The position numbers were made by a program, and so were the translations under genes. A model generated the notes under the pieces. That model worked only from the letters and a program-made list of their open reading frames with translations, made no database searches and was not told the DNA's origin. Positions 52,431-61,149 of a stretch of 64,000 bases of DNA are shown here, piece by piece; the stretch's first letter is position 1; the number at the start of each line of letters is the position of its first letter. The stretch is from Promethearchaeota archaeon (GTDB lineage Archaea; Asgardarchaeota; Lokiarchaeia; Sigyniarchaeales; SOKP01): NCBI GenBank assembly GCA_019894975.1, contig JAGXNO010000017.1:1-64000 (forward strand), given 5' to 3'.

Positions 52431-53603
52431 GTGGTGAAAATTAAAGCAATAACGCTAATAATACTTGTGTTCACATTTATTGGGATAATTCATGGTGCAA
52501 TCTTAAATTCTGTTAATGTATTTGTAAGTTGGATATTTATCGGAATCTGGCTAATTTTTTCTTTTAAAGTTTTAAAAAATATTAAACAACATCGCGAATA
52601 TAACTCACCTCATAATACTGCCTTTTTTACAATTTCTCCTGTATTTATTGGAATTTTCTATTCAATTTGGGGGAATTTTACGGTTTTATTAGGTGAAGAT
52701 TTATTGGAAGGTTCAGATTTATTTTTAAGTTGGTGGAGTATTATCTTTGGAACTCCGTACATTTTATATAGTGCAATTTCTTTATACCGTTGTTTTAAAA
52801 AATATAATGTAATATATTTTGGAACAAAATCTATTGATGCACGTAAATTTGGTTATATGCTGAGTATCTCCATTCTTCTTTTCATTATTATATATTGGAT
52901 AAGTTTTTACTCCCTTATCGAATTCTATGACCTTAATCTTTTTATTTTACTAATAAGTACTATCTTAATAATACTTATCCCAGGATTATTCGGAACACGA
53001 TCAAGGTTACCACAATTAACAAGAAACTACATAACAGAACGTACAAATAGGTTAAATCAATTAACATCACCTAGAAGCAATACGACACCTCAAAGATATA
53101 GAAAAAGCGTTCGAACAACAACAAATTCATCTCCAACACCCTCAACTAGATCCGTAACTAATAGATCAAGATCAGTTAGTCATTCATCAAGATCCACACC
53201 AACCTCACAAAGACGATCTACGACTTCAAGGTCTAAAACAACAACAAGAACTACAAGTAGAAGTCCAACAGGAACAAAGGTAAGTAGTAAACAAAGTACT
53301 AGGAAAATTACCAACTTTAATCTATATAAACCGAAAGCCGGACGCTTGTCAACGGAGGATTTTAAATGTATCTTTTGTTTTAAATTACCGAAAATTCCTG
53401 AAGACAGAGGAAGAGGAATAATATTATGTCCTAATTGTCGATATCCTGCTCATGCAGATGAATTTAAGGATTGGTTGCGAAGTTCAAATCTCTGTTCTCG
53501 ATGCAACGCAACAATTCCAGCAAGTTATAAAAAAAATCCTAAAATACTGACTGTCAAAAATTATATAGTTGTAGTCAAGCATTTTGTAAATAATAGGAAA
53601 TAG
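52431..53603 (+). CDS. Polytopic membrane protein with C-terminal RING-like domain, candidate E3
   Basis: 390 aa. Residues 1-195 have six hydrophobic helices. Residues 200-300 are a disordered linker rich in Ser, Thr and Arg. The C-terminus has zinc ligands C313-x2-C316, C333-x2-C336, H341 and C355-x2-C358, with W349 (DWLRSSN). This resembles a RING or related treble-clef finger, though the ligand spacing is not canonical C3HC4 and one ligand is unclear. As last gene of the E1-E2-JAMM run, a membrane E3 ligase is the natural reading. The start could be GTG 52431 or the next GTG. Confidence 0.78.
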   Translation: MVKIKAITLIILVFTFIGIIHGAILNSVNVFVSWIFIGIWLIFSFKVLKNIKQHREYNSPHNTAFFTISPVFIGIFYSIWGNFTVLLGEDLLEGSDLFLSWWSIIFGTPYILYSAISLYRCFKKYNVIYFGTKSIDARKFGYMLSISILLFIIIYWISFYSLIEFYDLNLFILLISTILIILIPGLFGTRSRLPQLTRNYITERTNRLNQLTSPRSNTTPQRYRKSVRTTTNSSPTPSTRSVTNRSRSVSHSSRSTPTSQRRSTTSRSKTTTRTTSRSPTGTKVSSKQSTRKITNFNLYKPKAGRLSTEDFKCIFCFKLPKIPEDRGRGIILCPNCRYPAHADEFKDWLRSSNLCSRCNATIPASYKKNPKILTVKNYIVVVKHFVNNRK

Positions 53604-53626
53604 GATTTAGGATAGTTTTAAATAGT

Positions 53627-54595
53627 TTAATTTTTCATTTTTAACTTTTCCTTTAAATCCCCTATTGTAGTTGTTAATTCCGCAAACACATTATGCGGAT
53701 GAATACTTTCGTGTGATAAAATTTTAAATTTAACCTTAAAACTGTCTTCAATATTAGGAAAATCTCTTAAAATGAAATTTTTTGCCATTTCCCTTATAAC
53801 ATCTTCAGAAAAAAGGGGTTTTAAATGGGCACTTCTTACTAATTCAGCTTCCTCAGGTCTTTTTAAAACAGATTGAATTTTACCGCTCATCGATTCTTCT
53901 ATTACATCAATAATGTCTAATACATCAATTTTATGGTTGGATATATCTTTAATTTGTACTATAATAGTACCGATCGATCTTTGATTGTGTGATGAAAATG
54001 GGAGAATATTAATTAGTTTTTTAAGATCGTCTTCTGATATGTTAATATCTTTTCTAGTTTTGATGATTTCGATGGCATATTCTTTTGACATTTCTTTTGC
54101 ACATGGGCATACTGTCATCCCAACAGCACTTGCTCCAATGAAGTAAAAATATTCAATTTCTTTAGATGATCTCCTGTAGGCTTTAACATGCGAACTAATG
54201 TCGTAGGATTTTTGGATATTTCTAGTATTATTTTCTCTAACTTGAACAATAATTCTTCCTTCAAGCTTAACTTCCGCTTTTGAAGTGTATGGATGTTTTT
54301 CTAAAAGTTTTCGAACTATTCTGTCACTTACTAACTCAATTGTGGAAGTAGGTTTGTATATTACTTCGTTAATAACTTCTTCTATCGTTTCAGATGTTCT
54401 TGACATATGAATTCCACGTTGTTGAGCAGGAAGGTCGATTAGTGCTGATATTTTAGGATAAAATGAATATTTCTTGTTCTCTTGTACTATTTCAACTTTT
54501 TTTTCCAGTTCAACTATTCCGACTTTATCAATTGCAATGTCAAAAGCGGAACCAGAATCTTGTAAATCCATTTTAAATTTATTTATTTTATTCAC
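53627..54595 (-). CDS. mptA: GTP cyclohydrolase MptA
   Basis: 322 aa of the FolE2/MptA family. HMSRTSETIEEVINE, SAVGMTVCPCAKEMSKE and LPFSSHNQRSIGTI are its hallmarks, the second holding the metal-binding Cys. In archaea MptA turns GTP into a cyclic dihydroneopterin phosphate, the first step of methanopterin-type cofactors, with Fe(II). It is convergent with the RING-like gene and divergent from the F420 operon. A DHPS-like gene at 61148 may act later in the same pathway. Confidence 0.92.
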   Translation of the reverse strand: MNKINKFKMDLQDSGSAFDIAIDKVGIVELEKKVEIVQENKKYSFYPKISALIDLPAQQRGIHMSRTSETIEEVINEVIYKPTSTIELVSDRIVRKLLEKHPYTSKAEVKLEGRIIVQVRENNTRNIQKSYDISSHVKAYRRSSKEIEYFYFIGASAVGMTVCPCAKEMSKEYAIEIIKTRKDINISEDDLKKLINILPFSSHNQRSIGTIIVQIKDISNHKIDVLDIIDVIEESMSGKIQSVLKRPEEAELVRSAHLKPLFSEDVIREMAKNFILRDFPNIEDSFKVKFKILSHESIHPHNVFAELTTTIGDLKEKLKMKN

Positions 54596-54768
54596 CAGTT
54601 TCTATAATTTTTTTTCTCTAATTTAGAAAAAGAAGAATCGATTTTAATAGTTAATATAAAAAAAGGAAATTACGAAAATTTGTGAAAATCTGATTAGAGA
54701 ATAGATAATTTGAAATAACTTACTGTTATAGTATTATATTAAAAATAGATTCAATCATCAATTTTATA

Positions 54769-55938
54769 ATGCATAAAACAACAATTCACAGTCCATATGG
54801 ATTAATTGGGGAAACTCTAGAATTGAAGAAGAATGTTTCAGTAGATATTGATGATAAAGGAAATATTATCGATATTTCACATGAAGATCTTGAAGATAAC
54901 ATTCTCCATTTAGAAGCAAAACAACCCACATTAATGATCCCAGGTTTGATAAATTCCCATGTACACATTGGAGATAGCTTTGCAAAGGAATTGGGATTTA
55001 ATCGGGGATTAAGTGAAATTGTAGCACCTCCATTTGGTCTCAAGCATAAATTATTAAGGCAAACTTCGGAAGAAATTATAATAATTGGAATTAAAAAGGC
55101 AATATCAGAGATGCTTTCGAATGGGATTACCTGCTTTGTAGATTTTAGAGAAGGAGGTGTTGAAGGTGTAAATCTTTTGAGAAAAACCTTAGAGCAAGAG
55201 CCTATAAACTGTTTAATCTATGGTAGATTTATGGATGAGAGTGAAATAGAGGCAATTTTTGAGTTAGCTGATGGTGTTGGATTAGCAAGTTATGATCAAA
55301 TTTCAATGAATAATAAGAAATATGTTACTAAATCAAAACTTAGTTTAAAAAAAATGATAGCATGTCATTGTGCTGAAAATAATCATGATCCTAATTTACT
55401 AGACAATATTTTTAATGATAATATAGTGGACGTAATCATTCATGGAACTAAATTGAATAAAAAAGATCTGATTAGAATTCAAAAGGAAGAAAAGTCATTA
55501 GTATTATGTCCTCGTTGTAACGGATATTTTGGAGTTGGTTTTCCTCCTATTACAGAAATATTACAACTTAAAATTCCTATATCATTAGGTACAGATAATA
55601 TAATGGCGAATAATACAGATTTATTTGAAGAAATGCGTTATTTATATCGAATCTTGAGAGTATTGGGAAGTTATGATAAATCTATACAACTAACCTCAAA
55701 AGAGCTTTTAAGAATGGTTACTATAAACGCTGCTAGAAACTTCAAATTAGAAGGAAAAATGGGTTCAATTTCTAAAGGAAAAGCAGCTGATTTCTTTTTA
55801 ATTGACTTAAACGAGCCAAATTTATATACTTATAATTTAAACAAAAATAATATTTTTGATATCATCGTCCAAAGAATTAGATCAGACAATATTAAAAGGA
55901 CCTATATAAAAGGAGAATTAGTATTTGAGAGAAATTGA
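54769..55938 (+). CDS. Amidohydrolase (COG0402-like) in the FO operon
   Basis: 389 aa. Metal ligands appear in order: NSHVHIGD, ACHCAENNHD, IIHGTKLN and LGTDNIMANN. The end, GKMGSISKGKAADFFLIDL, is the usual composite-domain closing. It resembles cytosine or SAH deaminase-type enzymes, so the likely reaction is hydrolytic deamination of a nucleobase or pterin-like ring. Overlapping arfC by 14 bases and followed by cofG/cofH, it probably acts on a GTP-derived intermediate of the F420 or riboflavin pathway. The substrate is inferred only. Confidence 0.78.
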   Translation: MHKTTIHSPYGLIGETLELKKNVSVDIDDKGNIIDISHEDLEDNILHLEAKQPTLMIPGLINSHVHIGDSFAKELGFNRGLSEIVAPPFGLKHKLLRQTSEEIIIIGIKKAISEMLSNGITCFVDFREGGVEGVNLLRKTLEQEPINCLIYGRFMDESEIEAIFELADGVGLASYDQISMNNKKYVTKSKLSLKKMIACHCAENNHDPNLLDNIFNDNIVDVIIHGTKLNKKDLIRIQKEEKSLVLCPRCNGYFGVGFPPITEILQLKIPISLGTDNIMANNTDLFEEMRYLYRILRVLGSYDKSIQLTSKELLRMVTINAARNFKLEGKMGSISKGKAADFFLIDLNEPNLYTYNLNKNNIFDIIVQRIRSDNIKRTYIKGELVFERN

Positions 55939-56593
55939 GAAACCTTACGTTATTTTAAGTGCTGCTATGACAATTGATGGAAAGATCGCTTCGATAACAG
56001 GAGATCCTGAGCTTTCTGATGATGAAGATTGGAAAGAGGTTCACAAACTTCGAACTCAAGTAGATGCTATAATGGTTGGGAAGGGTACAATTGTAAAAGA
56101 TGATCCTAAATTACACATCAAATTTTATGATCATAAGGGATATTTTAGAATTGTTGTAGATAGTAATCTTACTATTCCAATTGAATCCAAGGTTATTTCA
56201 TTTCAACCAGAAATCTATCAAACTATTATATGTACTACAGAGAATGTTTCGGTTAAGAAAGTAAAGAATTTTGAGGAACGTAAAGTTAAAATCATACAAT
56301 CAGGAAAAGGAGAACGAGTAGATTTAAGAAAACTAATGCCACTTCTAAAAGATTATGGAATAAACAATATATTACTTGAAGGGGGAGGCACTTTAAATTG
56401 GAGTTTTATAAAAAATGATTTAATTGACGAGATAAGGTTAACTATAGCCCCTTGGATTGTTGGAGGGAAAGATGCAACAAACTTGGTAGAGGGAATAGGA
56501 TTTAACACTATGAGTGAAGCAGTAAGATTTGATTTAATTGAATTAAGACACAGAAACAATTATGTGATTTTAAATTATAAAAGGAACAAGTAA
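55925..56593 (+). CDS. arfC: 2,5-diamino-6-ribosylamino-pyrimidinone 5'-phosphate reductase (ArfC/RIB7 type)
   Basis: 222 aa of the RibD C-terminal reductase family without a deaminase part. SAAMTIDGKIASITGDPELS, VDAIMVGKGTIVKDDP and LLEGGGTLNWSF are standard. It reduces the ribosyl chain with NADPH to give the ribityl compound, leading to 5-amino-6-ribitylaminouracil, the substrate of FO synthase and of riboflavin synthesis. The TTG start at 55925 lies inside the amidohydrolase gene, and its stop abuts the cofG ATG, so translation is coupled. Confidence 0.9.
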   Translation: MREIEKPYVILSAAMTIDGKIASITGDPELSDDEDWKEVHKLRTQVDAIMVGKGTIVKDDPKLHIKFYDHKGYFRIVVDSNLTIPIESKVISFQPEIYQTIICTTENVSVKKVKNFEERKVKIIQSGKGERVDLRKLMPLLKDYGINNILLEGGGTLNWSFIKNDLIDEIRLTIAPWIVGGKDATNLVEGIGFNTMSEAVRFDLIELRHRNNYVILNYKRNK

Positions 56594-57705
56594 TGAGTCA
56601 AGAAGATATAAATATTTTAGAAAATATTTCTCTCAGAAATTTAAGAGAAAAAGTTGAAGAAATCAAATCTCATTTACCCACAGATGCTCGATCTATTATT
56701 ACCTATTCAAAGAATTTCACATTATCATTATCAAATTATTGTCAAAATTTTTGTGGTTATTGTTTTTACAACTTTAAAATACCAAAGGTTAAAGGAGAAG
56801 AAAATGTAGTTTTACTCGAACATGAGCAGATGCAAGATATAATTCAGAGGGGTATTTTTTATAACTGCAAAGAAGCTCTAATAATGTCAGGAGAGAGACC
56901 GGATTATTATAAAGAAGTAAAAGAAGAATTAAAAAAAAGGGTTAATGATAATTTTATTGAATTTGTAAAAGATATTTCTCACAATTTATTAGATTTAAAC
57001 TTACTTCCTCATACTAATATAGGAACTCTAACATTTAACGAATTAAAACAATTAAAGAATTATAATGCCAGCATGGGACTTATGCTTGAGAGCACGAGTA
57101 TGAAATTGCTAAAGAAAGGGGGTGTTCATGAACAATCACCAGGAAAAATCCCAGAAAACCGTATTAAACACATAATTAATGCTGGAAAATTAAAGATTCC
57201 CTTTACAACAGGTTTGCTTTTAGGGATTGGGGAATCTTTTGATAACAGAGTAAAAGATTTGTATTTAATTAAGAAAATCCATGATTCCTATGGTCATATT
57301 CAAGAGGTAATAATACAGAACTTCGTAGATAAACCAGGTATTCCATATAGACCTAAAACACCAATAATGATTGAAGATATTTTAAGAGTTGTTGGAATTG
57401 CACGAATTATTTTTGAAAATGAAATTGCTATTCAAGTTCCACCAAACCTAATTTCAGGATATGAAAAAGAATTTATTGAAATGGGAATAGATGATTTTGG
57501 AGGAATTTCACCACTCACTTCAGATTATATAAATCCAGAGAAACAATGGCCTCATATAGACGATTTGAAACATATTTGTGAATCTAAGGGTTTTATTCTC
57601 AAAGAAAGACTACCAATTTATGATATATTTATTCAAAGAAATGGTTTCTGCCCAGAAAATATTAAAAAAACGATAGATTTTATAAATAATAATAATGGAA
57701 TCTGA
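56593..57705 (+). CDS. cofG: FO synthase subunit 1
   Basis: 370 aa radical SAM enzyme. The cluster motif CQNFCGYCFYN (CxxxCxxC) is near residue 50, with MSGERPDYY after it. MGLMLESTSMKLLKKGGVHE and GLLLGIGESFDNR are CofG features. With CofH it makes 7,8-didemethyl-8-hydroxy-5-deazariboflavin (FO), the F420 chromophore, from tyrosine and 5-amino-6-ribitylaminouracil. The order amidohydrolase-arfC-cofG-cofH, with overlaps throughout, shows a pathway operon. Confidence 0.94.
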   Translation: MSQEDINILENISLRNLREKVEEIKSHLPTDARSIITYSKNFTLSLSNYCQNFCGYCFYNFKIPKVKGEENVVLLEHEQMQDIIQRGIFYNCKEALIMSGERPDYYKEVKEELKKRVNDNFIEFVKDISHNLLDLNLLPHTNIGTLTFNELKQLKNYNASMGLMLESTSMKLLKKGGVHEQSPGKIPENRIKHIINAGKLKIPFTTGLLLGIGESFDNRVKDLYLIKKIHDSYGHIQEVIIQNFVDKPGIPYRPKTPIMIEDILRVVGIARIIFENEIAIQVPPNLISGYEKEFIEMGIDDFGGISPLTSDYINPEKQWPHIDDLKHICESKGFILKERLPIYDIFIQRNGFCPENIKKTIDFINNNNGI

Positions 57706-58822
57706 GATTTTTAATAATATAGAAACAGAGATAAAAATAATTCTTAACAAAGCGTTACAGAATATTGAGATTTCTTCTGAAGAAGCTTTGAAATTATTAA
57801 AAGTTCATGGTAAAGAATTTTTTGCTTTACAATATACAGCAAATGAAATTTGCCTTGAAAAAAAAGAAGATATTATAACATTTGTAATCAATCGGAATAT
57901 AAATTTTACAAACGTATGTTTTCAAGGATGTAAATTCTGTTCATTTAGCTTGCCTGCCAATCATGAAGACGCTTTCTGCCTTAACTTAGATGAGATTAAA
58001 GATCGGGTTATTGAAGCGAAAAAATTAAAATGTACAGAGGTATGCATTCAAGGAGGAATAAATCCCAATTTAAAATTTGATTTCTATTTAGACATTCTTA
58101 AAGTAGTTAAAGAAGTGGATAAAAATATGCATACTCATGCGTTTTCTCCTCAAGAAATCTTCTTCATGTCAAAACTATATAGTACTTCTGTGGAGAACAC
58201 TTTAAAGGAATTAAAAATGGCAGGATTAGATTCGATTCCAGGAACAGCAGCAGAGATTTTAGTCGATGATGTTCGAAAGATTATTTGCCCCAATAAAGTT
58301 TCTACTCAACAATGGATTGATATTATCTCGACAGCACATAATTTAAAAATCCCAACAACCTCAACTATTATGTATGGGCACATTGAATCTCTAAAGGAAA
58401 GAATTGAACATTTAAATGTTTTAAGAGAAATTCAGAAAGAAACAAAAGGCTTCACTGAATTAGTTCCTCTACCTTTTGTAAAAGTAAATCCTATTTTATC
58501 AAAGTTAGAAATACATCCTTTAAATCCAAGTTATGGGATGGCAGATTTAAAATTATTTTGTGTTTCTCGGTTATTTTTAAATAATTATGTTGATAATTTG
58601 CAATGTTCCTGGCCCAAATTAGGACCTAAATTTGCTCAAGTCTCCTTAAATTATGGTGTAAACGATTTTGGTGGAACTCTTATTGAAGAGAATATATCTA
58701 AGAGTGCAGGAGCAGAATATGGTGAATATCTTCCTCCAGAGGAGATAATTAAAATAATTCAAACTGCAGGAAAACATCCTGCACAAAGAGATACCTTGTA
58801 TAATATCAAGAAATATTATTAA
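57695..58822 (+). CDS. cofH: FO synthase subunit 2
   Basis: 375 aa radical SAM enzyme. NFTNVCFQGCKFCSF has the CxxxCxxC motif, and CTEVCIQGGINPN, HAFSPQEIFFM and GLDSIPGTAAEIL are typical of CofH and MqnE/MqnC relatives. The tyrosine-utilising FO subunit is the best reading because cofG is directly upstream with an 11-base overlap. It ends 3 bases before the convergent GDH gene. Confidence 0.94.
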   Translation: MESEIFNNIETEIKIILNKALQNIEISSEEALKLLKVHGKEFFALQYTANEICLEKKEDIITFVINRNINFTNVCFQGCKFCSFSLPANHEDAFCLNLDEIKDRVIEAKKLKCTEVCIQGGINPNLKFDFYLDILKVVKEVDKNMHTHAFSPQEIFFMSKLYSTSVENTLKELKMAGLDSIPGTAAEILVDDVRKIICPNKVSTQQWIDIISTAHNLKIPTTSTIMYGHIESLKERIEHLNVLREIQKETKGFTELVPLPFVKVNPILSKLEIHPLNPSYGMADLKLFCVSRLFLNNYVDNLQCSWPKLGPKFAQVSLNYGVNDFGGTLIEENISKSAGAEYGEYLPPEEIIKIIQTAGKHPAQRDTLYNIKKYY

Positions 58823-58825
58823 CGA

Positions 58826-60691
58826 TTAATGTGTTTGTAAATATTCTAAAATATAGCTTTGTGCAATCAAATCTGCGTTAACCATCCCTAATACTTTTCC
58901 TTCTTCTACTACTGGCATTGCAGAAATCTGATATTGCTCTAGTTCTCGAACTATATCTACGATAGAAAAATCAGGTGAAGCCGTGATAACATTCTTAGTC
59001 ATAATTCTTTCAAGAATAGCATCATAACTATTTGATGCAACTGCAGCAGTTATATCCCAATCTGTGACAACACCTACAAGTTTATCCTCAGATAGTACTG
59101 CGATTATTCCACTGTTTTCTTTTATCATTAATTCAGCAGCTTCTTGAATATTGCTATTTACATCAATAGTAGGTATAGATATCATTATATCTTTTGCTGT
59201 ACGTTCGCTTTCCTTGTCTGTTAAACGTTGGAGACTAATTCGTTCGGCTGCTGTGCTAGGAAGCATATCTGGATTTGCTGCCAGCATATTAACCAATTCA
59301 ATCATATTATGGTGAATCACATCCTCTCGATATTCTTCTCCAGCTACTAACCTTTGTTTTGAGAGTTCTGTAAACTCTTCAGAATGATCCTTCAACCATT
59401 TATCTACTTTTTTACGATCTCCCAGCTTTTCTTTAGGTATTTGTAAGTGCTCTGGAGATTTAATGATGTGTTCTTGAGCAGCAAATATAACGCCCCCAGA
59501 ATTAACCAAGTAATCATTAGCAATCATAACTCCTCTTTCTCTGTAAACTATTTGTTCCATTCTAGTTCGGGCTGCTTTTCTATTAGGATCAGGACTATAA
59601 GTATTAGCTCCCTCCACTATTAATGACCACTTTCCCATTCGGTCAACTGTAGTAGACGGGGATTCGGAAAGGCGTACACCTAAATAATTGAATATCGGGG
59701 CTGCAGGAATCAAACAAAATGCATTCTCAAGAAGTAAATTATTACGATTAGTTGAAAATTTAGTAGGATGTTTGTATCCTTCTGAAAGGATATTTTTCAG
59801 GAAATAATTATTGGTTACAAGACGATTTTCTTGCCATAACCTAAAAAGATCATCTGTTGGCAAACCAGATTCATTATATAAATAGCCTTCTAGATCACTG
59901 ATCCCAATTACTTTAGCTTCCGGAATTCTTTCTTTCAGAATACGTGCTACATGAGCTCCAACAGCTCCAAATCCTTGAATCAAAATTTTTAAGTCATCTA
60001 TTTCAGGAATTTCCAAATTAGCAAATTGTGAGAGTACTCTTAACCTAGGCAGAATTTCTAGTAGAGTTTGCAATGCAATTACAACACCCCCAGCAGCAGC
60101 TCCAAGTTCATCGATACGATTTCCACCCATGTCAGCTGGTTTAGAAACAGCACTATCCAAACCATTTTCTATAGCTATCGTCTTCATATCAGCATCTTTT
60201 GTACCAACATCTGGCCCTGGCACGTATATATCTTTATATCTATTGATCAAGCGTGCAAAACCACGGATTACGTCATTATGATCCTCTGGTGAGAGATCTC
60301 GATCAGCAACTATTCCTGCTTTCCCCCCACCATATGGAAGATTAGCAGCTGCGTTTTTTAGGGTCATGCCACGAGCTAAATTATGAATATCCGAAGGCAA
60401 TATATCAGGAAGCATTCTAATACCTCCCATACTCGGTTTTCCCATACTCAAATTATCGACAACTAGATATCCACCAATTTCTAAAGGTGATTCTTCATCC
60501 CAGATTAACGCTACTAAATGTGGGCCTAGTTTATCAGCAACTATCCGAAGTCGAGACAGCAGATGTTCATCAGCATTACTAAATTCTAAATAACAATGCC
60601 CATTATCTTTTTTAAGTCTATTTTTAAGAGTAGCTTCAGGTAATCGCTCTTTAATGAAGGTTTCCATTTTCTTTGGTATCATAATTTCCAA
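58826..60691 (-). CDS. Glutamate/leucine dehydrogenase fused to a CBS pair
   Basis: 621 aa. Residues 1-480 are an ELFV dehydrogenase: MGGIRMLPD, PYGGGKAGIVAD (catalytic Lys), PGPDVGT and the NAD motif IQGFGAVGAHVARIL. Residues about 490-621 are two CBS domains: IMISIPTIDVNSNIQEAAEL to GVVTDWDITAAV, and IMTKNVITASPDFSIVDI to GMVNADLIA. CBS pairs bind adenine nucleotides, so the enzyme is probably allosterically tuned by AMP, ATP or SAM. It catalyses reversible oxidative deamination of an amino acid. Plain family members are about 420 aa, so the fusion is notable. Confidence 0.88.
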   Translation of the reverse strand: MEIMIPKKMETFIKERLPEATLKNRLKKDNGHCYLEFSNADEHLLSRLRIVADKLGPHLVALIWDEESPLEIGGYLVVDNLSMGKPSMGGIRMLPDILPSDIHNLARGMTLKNAAANLPYGGGKAGIVADRDLSPEDHNDVIRGFARLINRYKDIYVPGPDVGTKDADMKTIAIENGLDSAVSKPADMGGNRIDELGAAAGGVVIALQTLLEILPRLRVLSQFANLEIPEIDDLKILIQGFGAVGAHVARILKERIPEAKVIGISDLEGYLYNESGLPTDDLFRLWQENRLVTNNYFLKNILSEGYKHPTKFSTNRNNLLLENAFCLIPAAPIFNYLGVRLSESPSTTVDRMGKWSLIVEGANTYSPDPNRKAARTRMEQIVYRERGVMIANDYLVNSGGVIFAAQEHIIKSPEHLQIPKEKLGDRKKVDKWLKDHSEEFTELSKQRLVAGEEYREDVIHHNMIELVNMLAANPDMLPSTAAERISLQRLTDKESERTAKDIMISIPTIDVNSNIQEAAELMIKENSGIIAVLSEDKLVGVVTDWDITAAVASNSYDAILERIMTKNVITASPDFSIVDIVRELEQYQISAMPVVEEGKVLGMVNADLIAQSYILEYLQTH

Positions 60692-60817
60692 CCCTAAATA
60701 GGAATATAATTTAGCAATATCATTAAGATTTAATAAATAATTATATTTTTACTTTTGATATTTTTATAATCATCAGAATCTAATTTTTTTTATATGTATA
60801 ACCATTTTAATAAATAA

Positions 60818-60828
60818 TTTATTTAAAT
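60818..60828 (+). promoter_or_regulatory. TATA box, leaderless spacing before the ABM gene
   Basis: TTTATTTAAAT lies about 27 bases before ATG 60852, again predicting a transcript that begins at or near the start codon. Confidence 0.5.
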
Positions 60829-60851
60829 CGAAAATTAAAAATGATGTTATT

Positions 60852-61136
60852 ATGACACTATCAATTATAGCAACTACTAAAATTTTAGAAGGTAAGATGG
60901 AAGAAGCCAAAGCAGCTTTAAGGAAAATAGTACCTAAGATTAAAGCAGAAGAACCCGGAACCCTTGAATATATTCCTCACGAAGTAAAAGGGAAAAATTT
61001 AATTGTTTTTTATGAAAAATACGCTGATGAGGATGCCTTTAAGGCACATGGCGCTAATTTGGGCAAGAATATGAGGGAATTTGGCCCTTGTTGTGTTCCA
61101 GAAAGACCCGTTATACAATTTCTTGAAGAAATATAA
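60852..61136 (+). CDS. ABM-domain monooxygenase-like protein
   Basis: 94 aa ferredoxin-like alpha-beta fold of the antibiotic biosynthesis monooxygenase family (YgiN-like). The start TLSIIATTKILEGKMEEAKA, the middle EEPGTLEYIPH and the end ENLIVFYEKYADEDAFKAH-type segment (LIVFYEKYADEDAFKAH) are typical. Members act on quinols or other aromatic rings without a cofactor, or have unknown roles. It is a single gene ending in a T-tract. Confidence 0.85.
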   Translation: MTLSIIATTKILEGKMEEAKAALRKIVPKIKAEEPGTLEYIPHEVKGKNLIVFYEKYADEDAFKAHGANLGKNMREFGPCCVPERPVIQFLEEI

Positions 61137-61137
61137 A

Positions 61138-61149
61138 TTTTTTTTTTTT
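61138..61149 (+). terminator. T12 tract between convergent genes
   Basis: Twelve Ts follow the ABM stop codon directly and overlap the stop codon of the opposing DHPS-like gene. This is a plain archaeal U-tract terminator for the ABM transcript. Confidence 0.55.
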
